This document shows positions 1 to 6,634 of a stretch of DNA of 64,000 bases, one piece after another (the first letter of the stretch is position 1; each line of letters starts with the position of its first letter). Both the position numbers and the translations under genes were made by a program. The stretch lies in the NCBI RefSeq assembly GCF_000169375.1, contig NZ_AAXY01000023.1, positions 1-64,000 on the forward strand. The letters are read 5' to 3'. Source of the stretch: Marinobacter sp. ELB17. GTDB lineage: Bacteria; Pseudomonadota; Gammaproteobacteria; Pseudomonadales; Oleiphilaceae. The notes under the pieces were generated by a model. The model was not told the DNA's origin and did no database searches. It saw nothing but the letters and a program-made list of their open reading frames with translations.

Positions 1-15
1 GCAACCGCCAACCGC

Positions 16-59
16 CAACAAGGACGTTGCTATGAGCAATATTTCCCACTACGGCGCCG
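16..59 (+). repeat. Duplicated 5' end of the MBL-fold gene (remnant)
   Basis: Positions 16-59 match 1476-1519 at a constant offset of 1460 bases with only four mismatches in 44. The match covers the ribosome-binding region, start codon and first codons (M-x-N-I-S-H) of the MBL-fold hydrolase gene. In this copy the frame runs into a stop after about 20 codons, and the sequence passes directly into the epimerase fragment, so it is a non-functional scar of duplication or recombination. Confidence 0.8.
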
Positions 60-62
60 GCC

Positions 63-486
63 GTGAACCGTCGCGAGTTGCTGACGCAGCTTGAAAAGCT
101 GGAATTGCCGGTGCAAACGGTGCCGTCGTTTAGCGAAGTGATTGCCGGCCAGGCGCGCATTAATGACATTCGCGATCTGGAAATCGAAGACCTGCTGGGG
201 CGTGATCCGGTGCGGCCAGACAACGCCCAGGCGGCCTCATCTCTGTTCGGTCGTTCGGTGATGGTGACCGGCGCCGGTGGCGGCGGGTGTTGAACGTTTT
301 GTGCTGATTTCAACCGACAAAGCGGTGCGCCCGACCAATGTGATGGGCGCCAGTAAGCGCATGGCGGAGCTGGTGTTGCAGGGGTTAGCTCAGCGCCAGA
401 GCGGTACGGTGTTCTCGATGGTGCGTTTTGGCAATGTGCTGGGTTCGTCCGGTTCGTTGGTGAGCCTGAAGATTTTCTCGAACTAG
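63..486 (+). pseudogene. Gutted nucleoside-diphosphate-sugar epimerase/dehydratase (CapD/FlaA1/WbpM-like)
   Basis: Two reading-frame pieces belong to one family. The first (63-293) ends in the Rossmann segment SVMVTGAGG. The second (277-486) resumes in another frame with AGVERFVLISTDKAVRPTN, GASKRMAE and RFGNVLGSSGS, which are typical of membrane-anchored polysaccharide-biosynthesis epimerases of the CapD/FlaA1 type. The stretch that normally joins them, holding the rest of the NAD-binding fold, is missing, and the C-terminal part is cut off after GSSGS. The first codon available is GTG, but no good ribosome-binding site precedes it. I read this as a decayed gene with an internal deletion and a lost 3' end; an intact copy would be expected in a surface-polysaccharide cluster. 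No function is expected now. Confidence 0.8.
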
Positions 487-513
487 AATTGTACGCCCAT
501 AAGGCGTACAATT
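487..513. promoter_or_regulatory. Palindromic operator candidate of the DUF1778/GNAT pair
   Basis: Perfect 11-bp arms (487-497 and 503-513, AATTGTACGCC and its complement) flank a 5-base centre, 34 bases before the antitoxin start. DUF1778 antitoxins are ribbon-helix-helix proteins that usually repress their own operon at such palindromes, so this is the likely autoregulatory operator (inference). It lacks a T-run, so a terminator is less likely. Confidence 0.6.
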
Positions 514-547
514 TACCATGTATTTTGAAATCTAAAAGGAGTATCGC

Positions 548-862
548 ATGTTGGCTTCAACGACTTCAAAAGACAGCCCAGAGGCTGGGAAGCGTAACAC
601 CGCTCGCTTTAACTTTCGTACAACTGAACATATCAAAAAAATGGTTGAACGTGCAGCAGCGATGACAGGTCAGGATGTGTCGGCGTTCGCAATCGATGCC
701 GTTTATCAGCGTGCCATTGCCACGATACAGGCCCATGAGGTGACACATCTAAAACCCGAGGATCATCATGCCTTTTTTGATGCCTTGAAGAGCCCTCCCA
801 CCCCAACGGAAAAACTGCGTGCCGCCTTTATTCAATATGATCAGAGGGTGGTTTTGCGCTGA
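548..862 (+). CDS. DUF1778 antitoxin (TacA-like)
   Basis: This 104-residue protein has the DUF1778 pattern: an N-terminal ribbon-helix-helix segment (TARFNFRTTEHIKKMVERAAAMTGQDVSAF in shorthand; key parts RFNFRTT and AAAMTGQ) for dimerisation and DNA binding, then a helical tail that wraps the toxin (HHAFFDALKSPP). It would neutralise the acetyltransferase encoded next and repress the operon through the palindrome at 487-513. The ATG follows an AAAAGGA ribosome-binding site at good spacing. Its TGA overlaps the toxin ATG (TGATG), the usual coupled arrangement. The module sits between the epimerase remnant and the MBL gene, consistent with horizontal acquisition. Confidence 0.88.
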   Translation: MLASTTSKDSPEAGKRNTARFNFRTTEHIKKMVERAAAMTGQDVSAFAIDAVYQRAIATIQAHEVTHLKPEDHHAFFDALKSPPTPTEKLRAAFIQYDQRVVLR

Positions 863-1407
863 TGCGGAGTGAAATAGTTATTGAGCCGCTCGACGTGAAT
901 AAACACGATCGAGCGGCTTTTGGGTCTGGCGTTGAACAAGTTGATAACTTCCTGAAGAAAACAGCAGGGAAGCTTATGAAAGGAGGAACGGCGAGGATAT
1001 TTGTAGCCACAAGTCCCAATGATAATCCCGAAGAAATTCTCGGCTTCTATTCGATCAACGCACATAGCGTGGATTATGGTGACCTTCATAATCGCTACCG
1101 GCGATATGCGTTGCCCGACGGGAAAGTACCCGCAGCGTTCATAGGCATGATGGGGGTTACATCTTCCGCTCAAAGCCAGGGATTAGGCGGTTTGCTCCTT
1201 GCCGACGCGCTCAAAGGCGCTTACATCGCTTCATATAGGGTAGGAACGGCGATGGTTCTACTTGATGTTCTCGATTGTGGAAACTCGGCTGATGTAGCTC
1301 GAAGACAAACGCTGTATAACAGTTTTGGGTTTCAATGCTTGCCATCGCATCCGCTACGAATGTTCCTGCCAGTAGCAACGATAGCCCAAATGTACAAAGA
1401 GCCCTAA
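862..1407 (+). CDS. GNAT-family toxin (TacT-like tRNA acetyltransferase)
   Basis: This 181-residue protein belongs to the GNAT toxins paired with DUF1778 antitoxins. Visible features are the N-terminal pattern PLDVNKHDRAAFGSGV, a FxSGxxxVDNFL-type segment shared by this subfamily, the acetyl-CoA loop SAQSQGLGG, and a C-terminal YNSFGFQ core with a conserved Tyr. Known members block translation by acetylating the amino group of aminoacyl-tRNAs; the tRNA target here cannot be told from sequence. Start and stop are complete and it overlaps the antitoxin gene by one base. It ends just before a palindromic repeat at 1429. Confidence 0.87.
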   Translation: MRSEIVIEPLDVNKHDRAAFGSGVEQVDNFLKKTAGKLMKGGTARIFVATSPNDNPEEILGFYSINAHSVDYGDLHNRYRRYALPDGKVPAAFIGMMGVTSSAQSQGLGGLLLADALKGAYIASYRVGTAMVLLDVLDCGNSADVARRQTLYNSFGFQCLPSHPLRMFLPVATIAQMYKEP

Positions 1408-1428
1408 GTGGAGTTCCAGTCCAAAGTA

Positions 1429-1451
1429 GGGACAGACTTTAAGTCTGTCCC
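1429..1451. repeat. Palindromic repeat copy 1 (GGGACAGACTT family)
   Basis: Perfect palindrome of 23 bases, GGGACAGACTT-T-AAGTCTGTCCC, lying between the GNAT toxin stop and the MBL-fold start. It belongs to the same family as the copies at 3113, 5178, 5227, 8518, 8559, 18926, 42387 and 42501. Confidence 0.85.
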
Positions 1452-1491
1452 TTGCTGGCCGGCTTCTGGAGTCGGCAACAAGGAGGTTGTT

Positions 1492-3084
1492 ATGATCAAT
1501 ATTTCCCACCACGGCGCCGTCTCTGGCGTTACTGGCTCCTGCCACGAATTGAGTATTACTCCCCCTGGTCGGTTGCATCCTTCCGCCGGTATTTTGATTG
1601 ATTGCGGCCTGTTTCAGGGCGCAGACGCCGCCGGCAGGCTCGCACGGGGACAGATTTCTAAATCTGCCCCCCCTTTAGCTCATCAATCTGTCCCTGCTTC
1701 GGCAGGTATTGCCGCCCTCGCTATCGATTTTCCCATTGATCACATTCGCGCACTGGTGGTTACCCACGTGCACATTGACCACGTTGGCCGCATACCGTAT
1801 TTGCTGGCGGCGGGGTTTAACGGGCCGATTATATGCTCTGAGCCTTCAGCCATTATGTTGCCGGAAATTCTGGAAGACGCGCTGAAGATTGGTTTTACGC
1901 GGGATAGGGCGTTGATTGAGCGAGTGCTGGGGCTGATTCGCCAGCGCCTGGTGCCGGTGCCTTATGGGCAGTGGCATTCGGTGTTTGAGGCGGATAACGA
2001 AACCGGAGGCTCTCTGGGTATTCGTTTTCAGCCGGCAGGTCACATTCTGGGCTCGGCGTATGTAGAGTGTGATGTTACGGCGGCAGAATGTGATGGAGAG
2101 CATGATAGGGCGCACGATGGTGAACACGAAAGCGAGGGTGGGAGTGAACAAGCTGGGCCGGTTACTGAGCGCATTGTGTTCAGTGGTGATTTAGGCGCTG
2201 CCCATGCGCCGTTGCTGACGGCCCCGGCGTCGCCAGAACGGGCTGATCGGTTGGTGATTGAGAGCACCTATGGCGATAAGGATCACGAAGACCGTACTAC
2301 CCGGCGTTTGCGGTTAAAGGAAGTGCTGCAGAGCGCCCTGGCGGATGGTGGCACGGTGATTGTACCGGCGTTCAGTATTGGCCGAACTCAGGATTTGCTG
2401 TATGAAATTGAAAGTTTGATTCATGAATTTGGTGGTGAATCGGTGGCGCCGGGTGTGCAATGGCAGGACCTGGAGATTGTGGTGGACTCGCCTTTGGCGG
2501 CAGAGTTCACGCGTATCTATCGCCAGTTAAAACCCATGTGGGATGCGGAGGCCCAGGAAGTACTGAGTCAAGGGCGGCACCCGCTGGGCTTCGACCAGCT
2601 TACGCTGATTAACAGCCATGCTGACCACCTTGAGGCTGTGGAGTTCCTGGCCAGTTTCAAACGTCCGGCGGTGGTGTTGGCGGGCTCTGGTATGTGCGCG
2701 GGTGGCCGGGTGGTGAACTACCTGAAAGCCATGCTTGGCGACGCCCGCAACGATGTGTTGTTCGTGGGCTATCAGGCCGCGGGTACGCCAGGGCGGGATA
2801 TTCTGAAATATGGCCGTAACGCCGGCGTGCGAACACCGGATCAGGCTGGATGGGTGGAACTTGACGATAAACGTTACCCCATCTGCGCGCGCATTCACCA
2901 AGTAGGCGGCTACTCCGCCCACGCCGGGCAAAGTGACTTGTTGAATTTCGTGTTGGGCATTCCCGATGCGCCCAAGGAAATTCGGCTGGTGCACGGTGAT
3001 GAGGGTGCTAAGGCGGCGTTAAAAGTTGTGTTTGAGCAAGCGCTGAAGGCGAAGCCGGAATCTAGGGTGGTGATTGCTGAGTGA
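1492..3084 (+). CDS. MBL-fold metallo-hydrolase with beta-CASP and RMMBL domains (RNA-processing exonuclease-like)
   Basis: The protein is 530 residues from the ATG at 1492, chosen because AAGGAGG lies 6 bases before it; an upstream in-frame extension to 1408 would translate a palindromic repeat and is unlikely. The zinc motif HVHIDH (residues 92-97) with GR following, the beta-CASP region (VPAFSIGRTQDLLYEI, VDSPLAAEFT, GSGMCAGGRVVNYL) and the C-terminal VGGYSAHAGQSDL place it with CPSF73/Ysh1-like nucleases found in bacteria; the RNA substrate is unknown. Residues 52-68, between the first beta-strands and the zinc motif, are encoded by a palindromic intergenic-type repeat (1646-1694). A second low-complexity, acidic/His-rich insert occurs around residues 197-225. 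Both look like loop insertions that keep the frame. Confidence 0.85.
   Translation: MINISHHGAVSGVTGSCHELSITPPGRLHPSAGILIDCGLFQGADAAGRLARGQISKSAPPLAHQSVPASAGIAALAIDFPIDHIRALVVTHVHIDHVGRIPYLLAAGFNGPIICSEPSAIMLPEILEDALKIGFTRDRALIERVLGLIRQRLVPVPYGQWHSVFEADNETGGSLGIRFQPAGHILGSAYVECDVTAAECDGEHDRAHDGEHESEGGSEQAGPVTERIVFSGDLGAAHAPLLTAPASPERADRLVIESTYGDKDHEDRTTRRLRLKEVLQSALADGGTVIVPAFSIGRTQDLLYEIESLIHEFGGESVAPGVQWQDLEIVVDSPLAAEFTRIYRQLKPMWDAEAQEVLSQGRHPLGFDQLTLINSHADHLEAVEFLASFKRPAVVLAGSGMCAGGRVVNYLKAMLGDARNDVLFVGYQAAGTPGRDILKYGRNAGVRTPDQAGWVELDDKRYPICARIHQVGGYSAHAGQSDLLNFVLGIPDAPKEIRLVHGDEGAKAALKVVFEQALKAKPESRVVIAE
1646..1694. repeat. Palindromic repeat copy 2, inside a coding region
   Basis: 1646-1670 reads GGGGACAGATTT-C-TAAATCTGCCCC, nearly palindromic and the same family as the intergenic copies. 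A half unit (AATCTGTCCC) follows at 1685-1694. The reading frame of the MBL-fold gene passes through it without a stop. Confidence 0.8.
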
Positions 3085-3112
3085 CGTGCCGGGAACACCG
3101 GAAACCCGAAAA

Positions 3113-3138
3113 GGGGACAGATTTATAAATCTGTCCCC
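3113..3138. repeat. Palindromic repeat copy 3
   Basis: Perfect 26-base palindrome with arms GGGGACAGATTTA/TAAATCTGTCCCC between the convergent MBL-fold and antitoxin genes. It could also form a stem in RNA from either strand but has no following T-run. Confidence 0.88.
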
Positions 3139-3158
3139 AGGAAAACGAACTTGAACGA

Positions 3159-3443
3159 TCAGTGGGATGATAGTTCGCTAAAATAAGCCGGGTTGTCCTG
3201 AATCGTTGCAAGTACTTTAGCCGCGAGGCCTGTGGGATTGCGGCGTTTAGTTTCCCAGCTTTTTACGGTATCGACACTAGTACCCATGGCCTTTGCAAAT
3301 TCCGCTTGCGAAACATGCAATGCAGCTCGTATCGCTTTCACATCGGCCACTTCGTGGCGAGTTGTTCGGGAGGCCTGAGCTTTGCCGTGCTTTATACTGA
3401 TGGCTTCTTCCAAGGATGTCTGGAGTTCGTTAAAGATGCTCAT
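3159..3443 (-). CDS. HTH (Xre/Cro) antitoxin of a RelE-type pair (HigA/NadS-like)
   Basis: This 94-residue protein has a C-terminal helix-turn-helix (IRAALHVSQAEFAKAMGTSVDTVKSWE in outline; key parts VSQAEFAKAMG and TVKSWETKRRNPTG) of the kind found in HigA/MqsA-like antitoxins. It is the second gene of a two-gene operon; its ATG overlaps the toxin stop by four bases (ATGA), so translation is coupled. In this family the toxin comes first and the antitoxin represses the operon, here probably at the palindrome 3813-3825. The N-terminal half (about 35 residues) is helical and likely binds the toxin. Confidence 0.85.
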   Translation of the reverse strand: MSIFNELQTSLEEAISIKHGKAQASRTTRHEVADVKAIRAALHVSQAEFAKAMGTSVDTVKSWETKRRNPTGLAAKVLATIQDNPAYFSELSSH

Positions 3444-3778
3444 TTGGAAACCTCCCCTTTTAATTGATGAGTCAGCGCTTTCAATGTGATTTTCTCGGCC
3501 GGCGTCAAGCTGTCTTTAGTGCTTTTAGGATACGCTAATATTAGGTAAATGATCTCCGCGGAGGCCAGGAAATAAATAACCCTAGCACCGCCGCTTTTCC
3601 CTTGATTACCCAGAGCCATGCGTATCTTGCGTAGTCCGCCAGTGCCCTGAATCAGATCGCCTTTGTCTGGTTGAGCAATCAACGTGCGTTGGAGATCCTT
3701 AAGTTCATCGTCCGTTGCAATCACTTGTATTTGCCGGGTAAATGTCGGTGTTTCAATAAACTCAATAGCATGACTCAC
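3440..3778 (-). CDS. RelE/HigB-type mRNA interferase toxin
   Basis: The protein is 112 residues from a GTG at 3778. It begins VSHAIEFIETPTFTRQI and continues with DLQRTLIAQPDKGDLIQGTGGLRKIRMA, RVIYFLASAEIIYLILAYPKS and KITLKAL, all characteristic of the RelE-like toxins paired with NadS/HigA antitoxins. Known relatives cleave mRNA on the ribosome. The frame is open further upstream to 3895, but those codons cross the likely promoter/operator palindrome at 3813-3825, and the GTG start gives the family's usual length; an AAGG lies 11 bases before it. It overlaps the antitoxin gene by four bases. Confidence 0.8.
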   Translation of the reverse strand: MSHAIEFIETPTFTRQIQVIATDDELKDLQRTLIAQPDKGDLIQGTGGLRKIRMALGNQGKSGGARVIYFLASAEIIYLILAYPKSTKDSLTPAEKITLKALTHQLKGEVSK

Positions 3779-3812
3779 GCGGTGTATGACCTTCGATTGA
3801 TGCGTCAGAACG

Positions 3813-3825
3813 TGTACATAGTACA
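3813..3825. promoter_or_regulatory. Palindromic operator candidate of the RelE/HTH pair
   Basis: TGTAC-ATA-GTACA, a perfect 5-bp-arm palindrome, lies 35 bases before the toxin start at 3778 and fits a site for the HTH antitoxin dimer. Support is position and symmetry only. Confidence 0.45.
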
Positions 3826-3927
3826 TTAAAGTGACGTGGTCTGTCGATGATGGAAATTTCTTGCTGGCGATAGCTCTGAGCGCCCACTGCTTCAATTACA
3901 TTTCCATCTGTCGTGATGATGTTTGGG

Positions 3928-5121
3928 TCACTCCGCCAAGCTGTCCAGCGCCTGCTCCAGGTCCGCAATTAAATCCCCCGCATCTTCAAGCCCCACTGAC
4001 AATCGCAGTAAGCCATCGCTGATTCCCCTTTGTGCCCGGTCTTCGGGTGTCAGGCGGTAGTGGCTGGTGGCGATTGGCTGGCTGACCAGGCTTTCTACGC
4101 CGCCCAGGCTGGTGGCTAGCAGGAAGACTTGCAGGTGGTCTTCGACGCATTCTGCGGCTTTGCCGCCGCCTACGACATCAATGCTGAGCATGCCGCCGAA
4201 GCCGTGCATTTGTTGTTTGGCGAGTTGGTGGCCGGGAAAATCTGGCAGGCCGGGGTAGAGTACGCGGCTGACTTTCGGGTGTTTTTCCATGGCAATGGCG
4301 ACGGCCATGGCGTTTTCGTTGTGCTGGCGGACTCGTACGTGCAGGGTTCGCAGGCTGCGCGATAGAAGCGCGGCCATTTCCGGTGCCAGTATCTGGCCCA
4401 GGCTTTTGCGCCAGGCGGCCACGGGTTTGGCGAGTTCTGCGCTGGACATGAAGGCGCCGGCGGTTAAGTCGCTGTGGCCGGCCAGGTATTTTGTAGCGCT
4501 GTGCATGACCAGGTCGGCGCCCAGTTCCAGCGGGCGCTGGTTGATGGGGCTGGCGAAGGTGTTGTCGACGGCCATTAAGGCGCCCTTGGCGTGAGCACGG
4601 CGGGCCAGGTCGGCGATGTCTAATATGGCCATGGTTGGGTTGGCCGGGGTTTCGCAGTACACCAGCATGCCGGGCTTGGTTAGATGCTGTTCCAGCTCAT
4701 CCAGCTGTTGGTTCAGAAGGAAGATAAAGGGAATGCCCAGGGGCTCGAAATGATTCATCAGCAGTTCCTGGGTGCCGCCGTACAGATCGCCCACGCATAC
4801 GATGCCGTTGCGGCCATGGGCAAATAGGGTGGCGGAGATGGCCGCCATGCCGGAGGCAAACGCCAATCCGGCCTGTGCTGATTCCAGCTGCGCCAGGCCT
4901 TGTTCCAGCTCTTTAATGGTGGGATTGGTGCCCCAACGGGTGTACAGGTTGCCGTCGTGTTCACCTTTTACCACGGCCAGCTGTTCGGCGGTGGTGTCGA
5001 AACGGTAGGTGGTGGTGTTGTACACCGGCGAGTAAGGGCTGCCTTGCTGGTCCCGATGGCGCCGGTTGTGGATGATGCGGGTGGCGGGGTGGTGATTGGG
5101 TGATGGGCTGTGCTCGGGCAT
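3928..5121 (-). CDS. Cystathionine gamma-synthase/lyase-family PLP enzyme (trans-sulfuration)
   Basis: This 397-residue protein is a full-length member of the Cys/Met-metabolism PLP family (fold type I). The substrate and cofactor signatures are visible: YNTTTYRF, LYTRWGTNPT, the phosphate-binding FASGMAAIS, YCETPANPTM, AVDNTFASP with the PLP-pyridine Asp, and the Schiff-base lysine in SATKYLAGHSDLTAG. The C-terminal SLGGVESLVSQP and ISDGLLRLSVGLED motifs bind the substrate carboxylate. The family includes MetB, MetC, methionine gamma-lyase and O-acylhomoserine sulfhydrylase, and sequence alone does not separate them. It stands alone on the minus strand, with two palindromic repeats upstream. 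An extension beyond 5121 is possible but has no better start. Confidence 0.85.
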   Translation of the reverse strand: MPEHSPSPNHHPATRIIHNRRHRDQQGSPYSPVYNTTTYRFDTTAEQLAVVKGEHDGNLYTRWGTNPTIKELEQGLAQLESAQAGLAFASGMAAISATLFAHGRNGIVCVGDLYGGTQELLMNHFEPLGIPFIFLLNQQLDELEQHLTKPGMLVYCETPANPTMAILDIADLARRAHAKGALMAVDNTFASPINQRPLELGADLVMHSATKYLAGHSDLTAGAFMSSAELAKPVAAWRKSLGQILAPEMAALLSRSLRTLHVRVRQHNENAMAVAIAMEKHPKVSRVLYPGLPDFPGHQLAKQQMHGFGGMLSIDVVGGGKAAECVEDHLQVFLLATSLGGVESLVSQPIATSHYRLTPEDRAQRGISDGLLRLSVGLEDAGDLIADLEQALDSLAE

Positions 5122-5177
5122 GGTTGAGGCTCCTTTTTGGGGGAGCAGTTTCTCATAAAGCTTATAGCCGGAACAGC

Positions 5178-5202
5178 GGGGACAGATTTCAAATCTGTCC
5201 CC
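5178..5202. repeat. Palindromic repeat copy 4
   Basis: Perfect 25-base palindrome GGGGACAGATTT-C-AAATCTGTCCCC in the gap between znuA and the PLP-enzyme gene. Confidence 0.88.
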
Positions 5203-5226
5203 TGGTCCCGAGGTAGAGCTTAAGAC

Positions 5227-5251
5227 GGGGACGGATTTGAAATCCGTCCCC
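5227..5251. repeat. Palindromic repeat copy 5 (GGGGACGG variant)
   Basis: Perfect 25-base palindrome GGGGACGGATTT-G-AAATCCGTCCCC, 24 bases after copy 4, making a head-to-tail pair; two further partial CCGTCCCC-like units follow up to about 5277. The compensated A/G and T/C changes keep the stem intact. Confidence 0.88.
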
Positions 5252-5291
5252 TGATCCGCCCCTGACCCGTCCCCTGGTTCGTTCTCTTGTC

Positions 5292-6368
5292 CTAGCGGCA
5301 GTTCAGCACGGCATCGGCGATGCTTTGTTGGAACTGCTCATAGCCTTCGGGCGTGGCGGGTATGTCTGTGGCCAGTGGGTCCCAGGTGCTGAAGGTGATG
5401 TCTAGGCCCTCTGTAATGCTTGTCCACCATTGAGTGTTGAACTGGGGTTCGGTGAGCAGGCAGGCGCTGCCGGTTTGTTTTAGCTGGTTTTGTACTTCGG
5501 CGATGTGTTTGGCGCCGGGGCTGAGTGCCGGGTTTAGTGTGAGCACGCCTTGCAGTTGCAGGCCGTAGTGTTCGGCGAAGCGGGTAAAGGCGCTGTGGTA
5601 GGAGAACAGGTTCCGGTTTTGCAGCGGTTCGAGTTGCTCGCGGATGCTGGCTTCGCGGGCATTCACGCGTTGTTCAAACGCTTGCAGGTTTTGCTGGATG
5701 GCCTGGGCGTTGGTGCTGTCCAGTTTTGACAGTGTTTGTGCAATGGCGCGGGCCATTTCAAGGGCGTGTTGTGGGTCTACCCAAATGTGTGGGTCGTCAC
5801 CCGTGCCGTGGTCGTGATTGTGTTCATCATCAGCCTGGGCATGCTCGTCGCTGTGGTCGCTGTGGTCGCTGTGGTCGCTGTGTTCTTCTTTGCCAGTGTG
5901 ATCATTGTGTTCGTCTTCGTCACTGTGACCACTGTGTTTTTCTTCGTCAGCCTGGTGTTCGAGATGGTCATTATGCTCACGGCTTTGATCATCGTCGGCG
6001 TAGGGAGTTTCTTCAGTGTGGTTGTCCGTCTGGCCCATCAACTGATGGGTTCTGCCGCTGAATTCGTTATTGGCCAGTAGGCGGGTAAGAAAGCTTTCCA
6101 CCTCCGGTCCTACCCAGAAGATGGCATCGGCCTGCTCCAGGGCGCGGCGTTGGGACGGGCGCAGGGTGTAGTTGTGCGGGCTGCCGCCCGGGGCGACAAG
6201 GCTGGTAACGGTGACGTCATCGGTGGCCACGGCGCGTACCAGCAGTTCCAGCGGTTTGATGGAGGTGACTATGTTTGTGTCGGCGGCTGCGGCTGCGGGT
6301 AGGGCAGCGGCGAGTGTTAGCAGGCCGGTCATAAAAGCGGCACGGGGCAGGTGCAGTTGGGTGTTCAT
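5292..6368 (-). CDS. znuA: High-affinity zinc ABC transporter, periplasmic zinc-binding protein
   Basis: The protein is about 358 residues from the ATG at 6368 (MNTQLHLPR), which gives a normal signal peptide ending near AAAAAD; a start 15 bases upstream is also open. It is a cluster A-I solute-binding protein: VTSIKPLELLV, SPHNYTLRPSQ with a zinc His, FWVGPE, FSYHSAFTRFAEHYGL and LLTEPQFN. A long His/Asp/Glu-rich loop (about residues 120-190, with an HSD tripeptide repeated several times) precedes DPHIWVDP, as in zinc-specific ZnuA proteins. A Zur-like box lies upstream at 6432-6448, so zinc repression is likely. The partner genes zur, znuC and znuB are not in this window, so znuA is transcribed alone. 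Confidence 0.92.
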   Translation of the reverse strand: MNTQLHLPRAAFMTGLLTLAAALPAAAAADTNIVTSIKPLELLVRAVATDDVTVTSLVAPGGSPHNYTLRPSQRRALEQADAIFWVGPEVESFLTRLLANNEFSGRTHQLMGQTDNHTEETPYADDDQSREHNDHLEHQADEEKHSGHSDEDEHNDHTGKEEHSDHSDHSDHSDEHAQADDEHNHDHGTGDDPHIWVDPQHALEMARAIAQTLSKLDSTNAQAIQQNLQAFEQRVNAREASIREQLEPLQNRNLFSYHSAFTRFAEHYGLQLQGVLTLNPALSPGAKHIAEVQNQLKQTGSACLLTEPQFNTQWWTSITEGLDITFSTWDPLATDIPATPEGYEQFQQSIADAVLNCR

Positions 6369-6431
6369 GGCTTGGTGTTCCATTCAGGTTTGTCAGGGTA
6401 GGCGGCGGGTGAGCCGTTGATCGCTTTAAGA

Positions 6432-6448
6432 ATGTTATAATATTACAT
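6432..6448. promoter_or_regulatory. Zur box candidate upstream of znuA
   Basis: ATGTTATAATATTACAT is a near-perfect palindrome (14 of 17 positions symmetric, counting the centre) that closely resembles the gammaproteobacterial Zur operator core TGTTATANTATAACA. It lies 64 bases before the znuA start, in the promoter region between znuA and gltX. Confidence 0.75.
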
Positions 6449-6634
6449 AACGAGGTGCGACGCAAATGCCGACTGAAGCGAAAGCGTTGGTGACAATGCG
6501 GTTTGCCGGTTTGGTCGTTATAATGGGGAATAACTGACGATTAACGGCCACTTTCTAATCTTTAATGCTCTTATTTTATTCTCTAATGCTCTTATTCCCA
6601 GGCTATTCTCGGGAATTTATTTCAGGAATCACCC

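Noticed and set aside
1408..1491. Upstream extension of the MBL-fold reading frame
   Set aside because: It would translate palindromic repeat copy 1, while a strong ribosome-binding site precedes the ATG at 1492.
5726..6080. Two open frames of about 110 codons on the plus strand, Cys- and Val-rich
   Set aside because: They lie opposite the His/Asp repeat of znuA; their composition is the complement of that repeat and no ribosome-binding site is seen.
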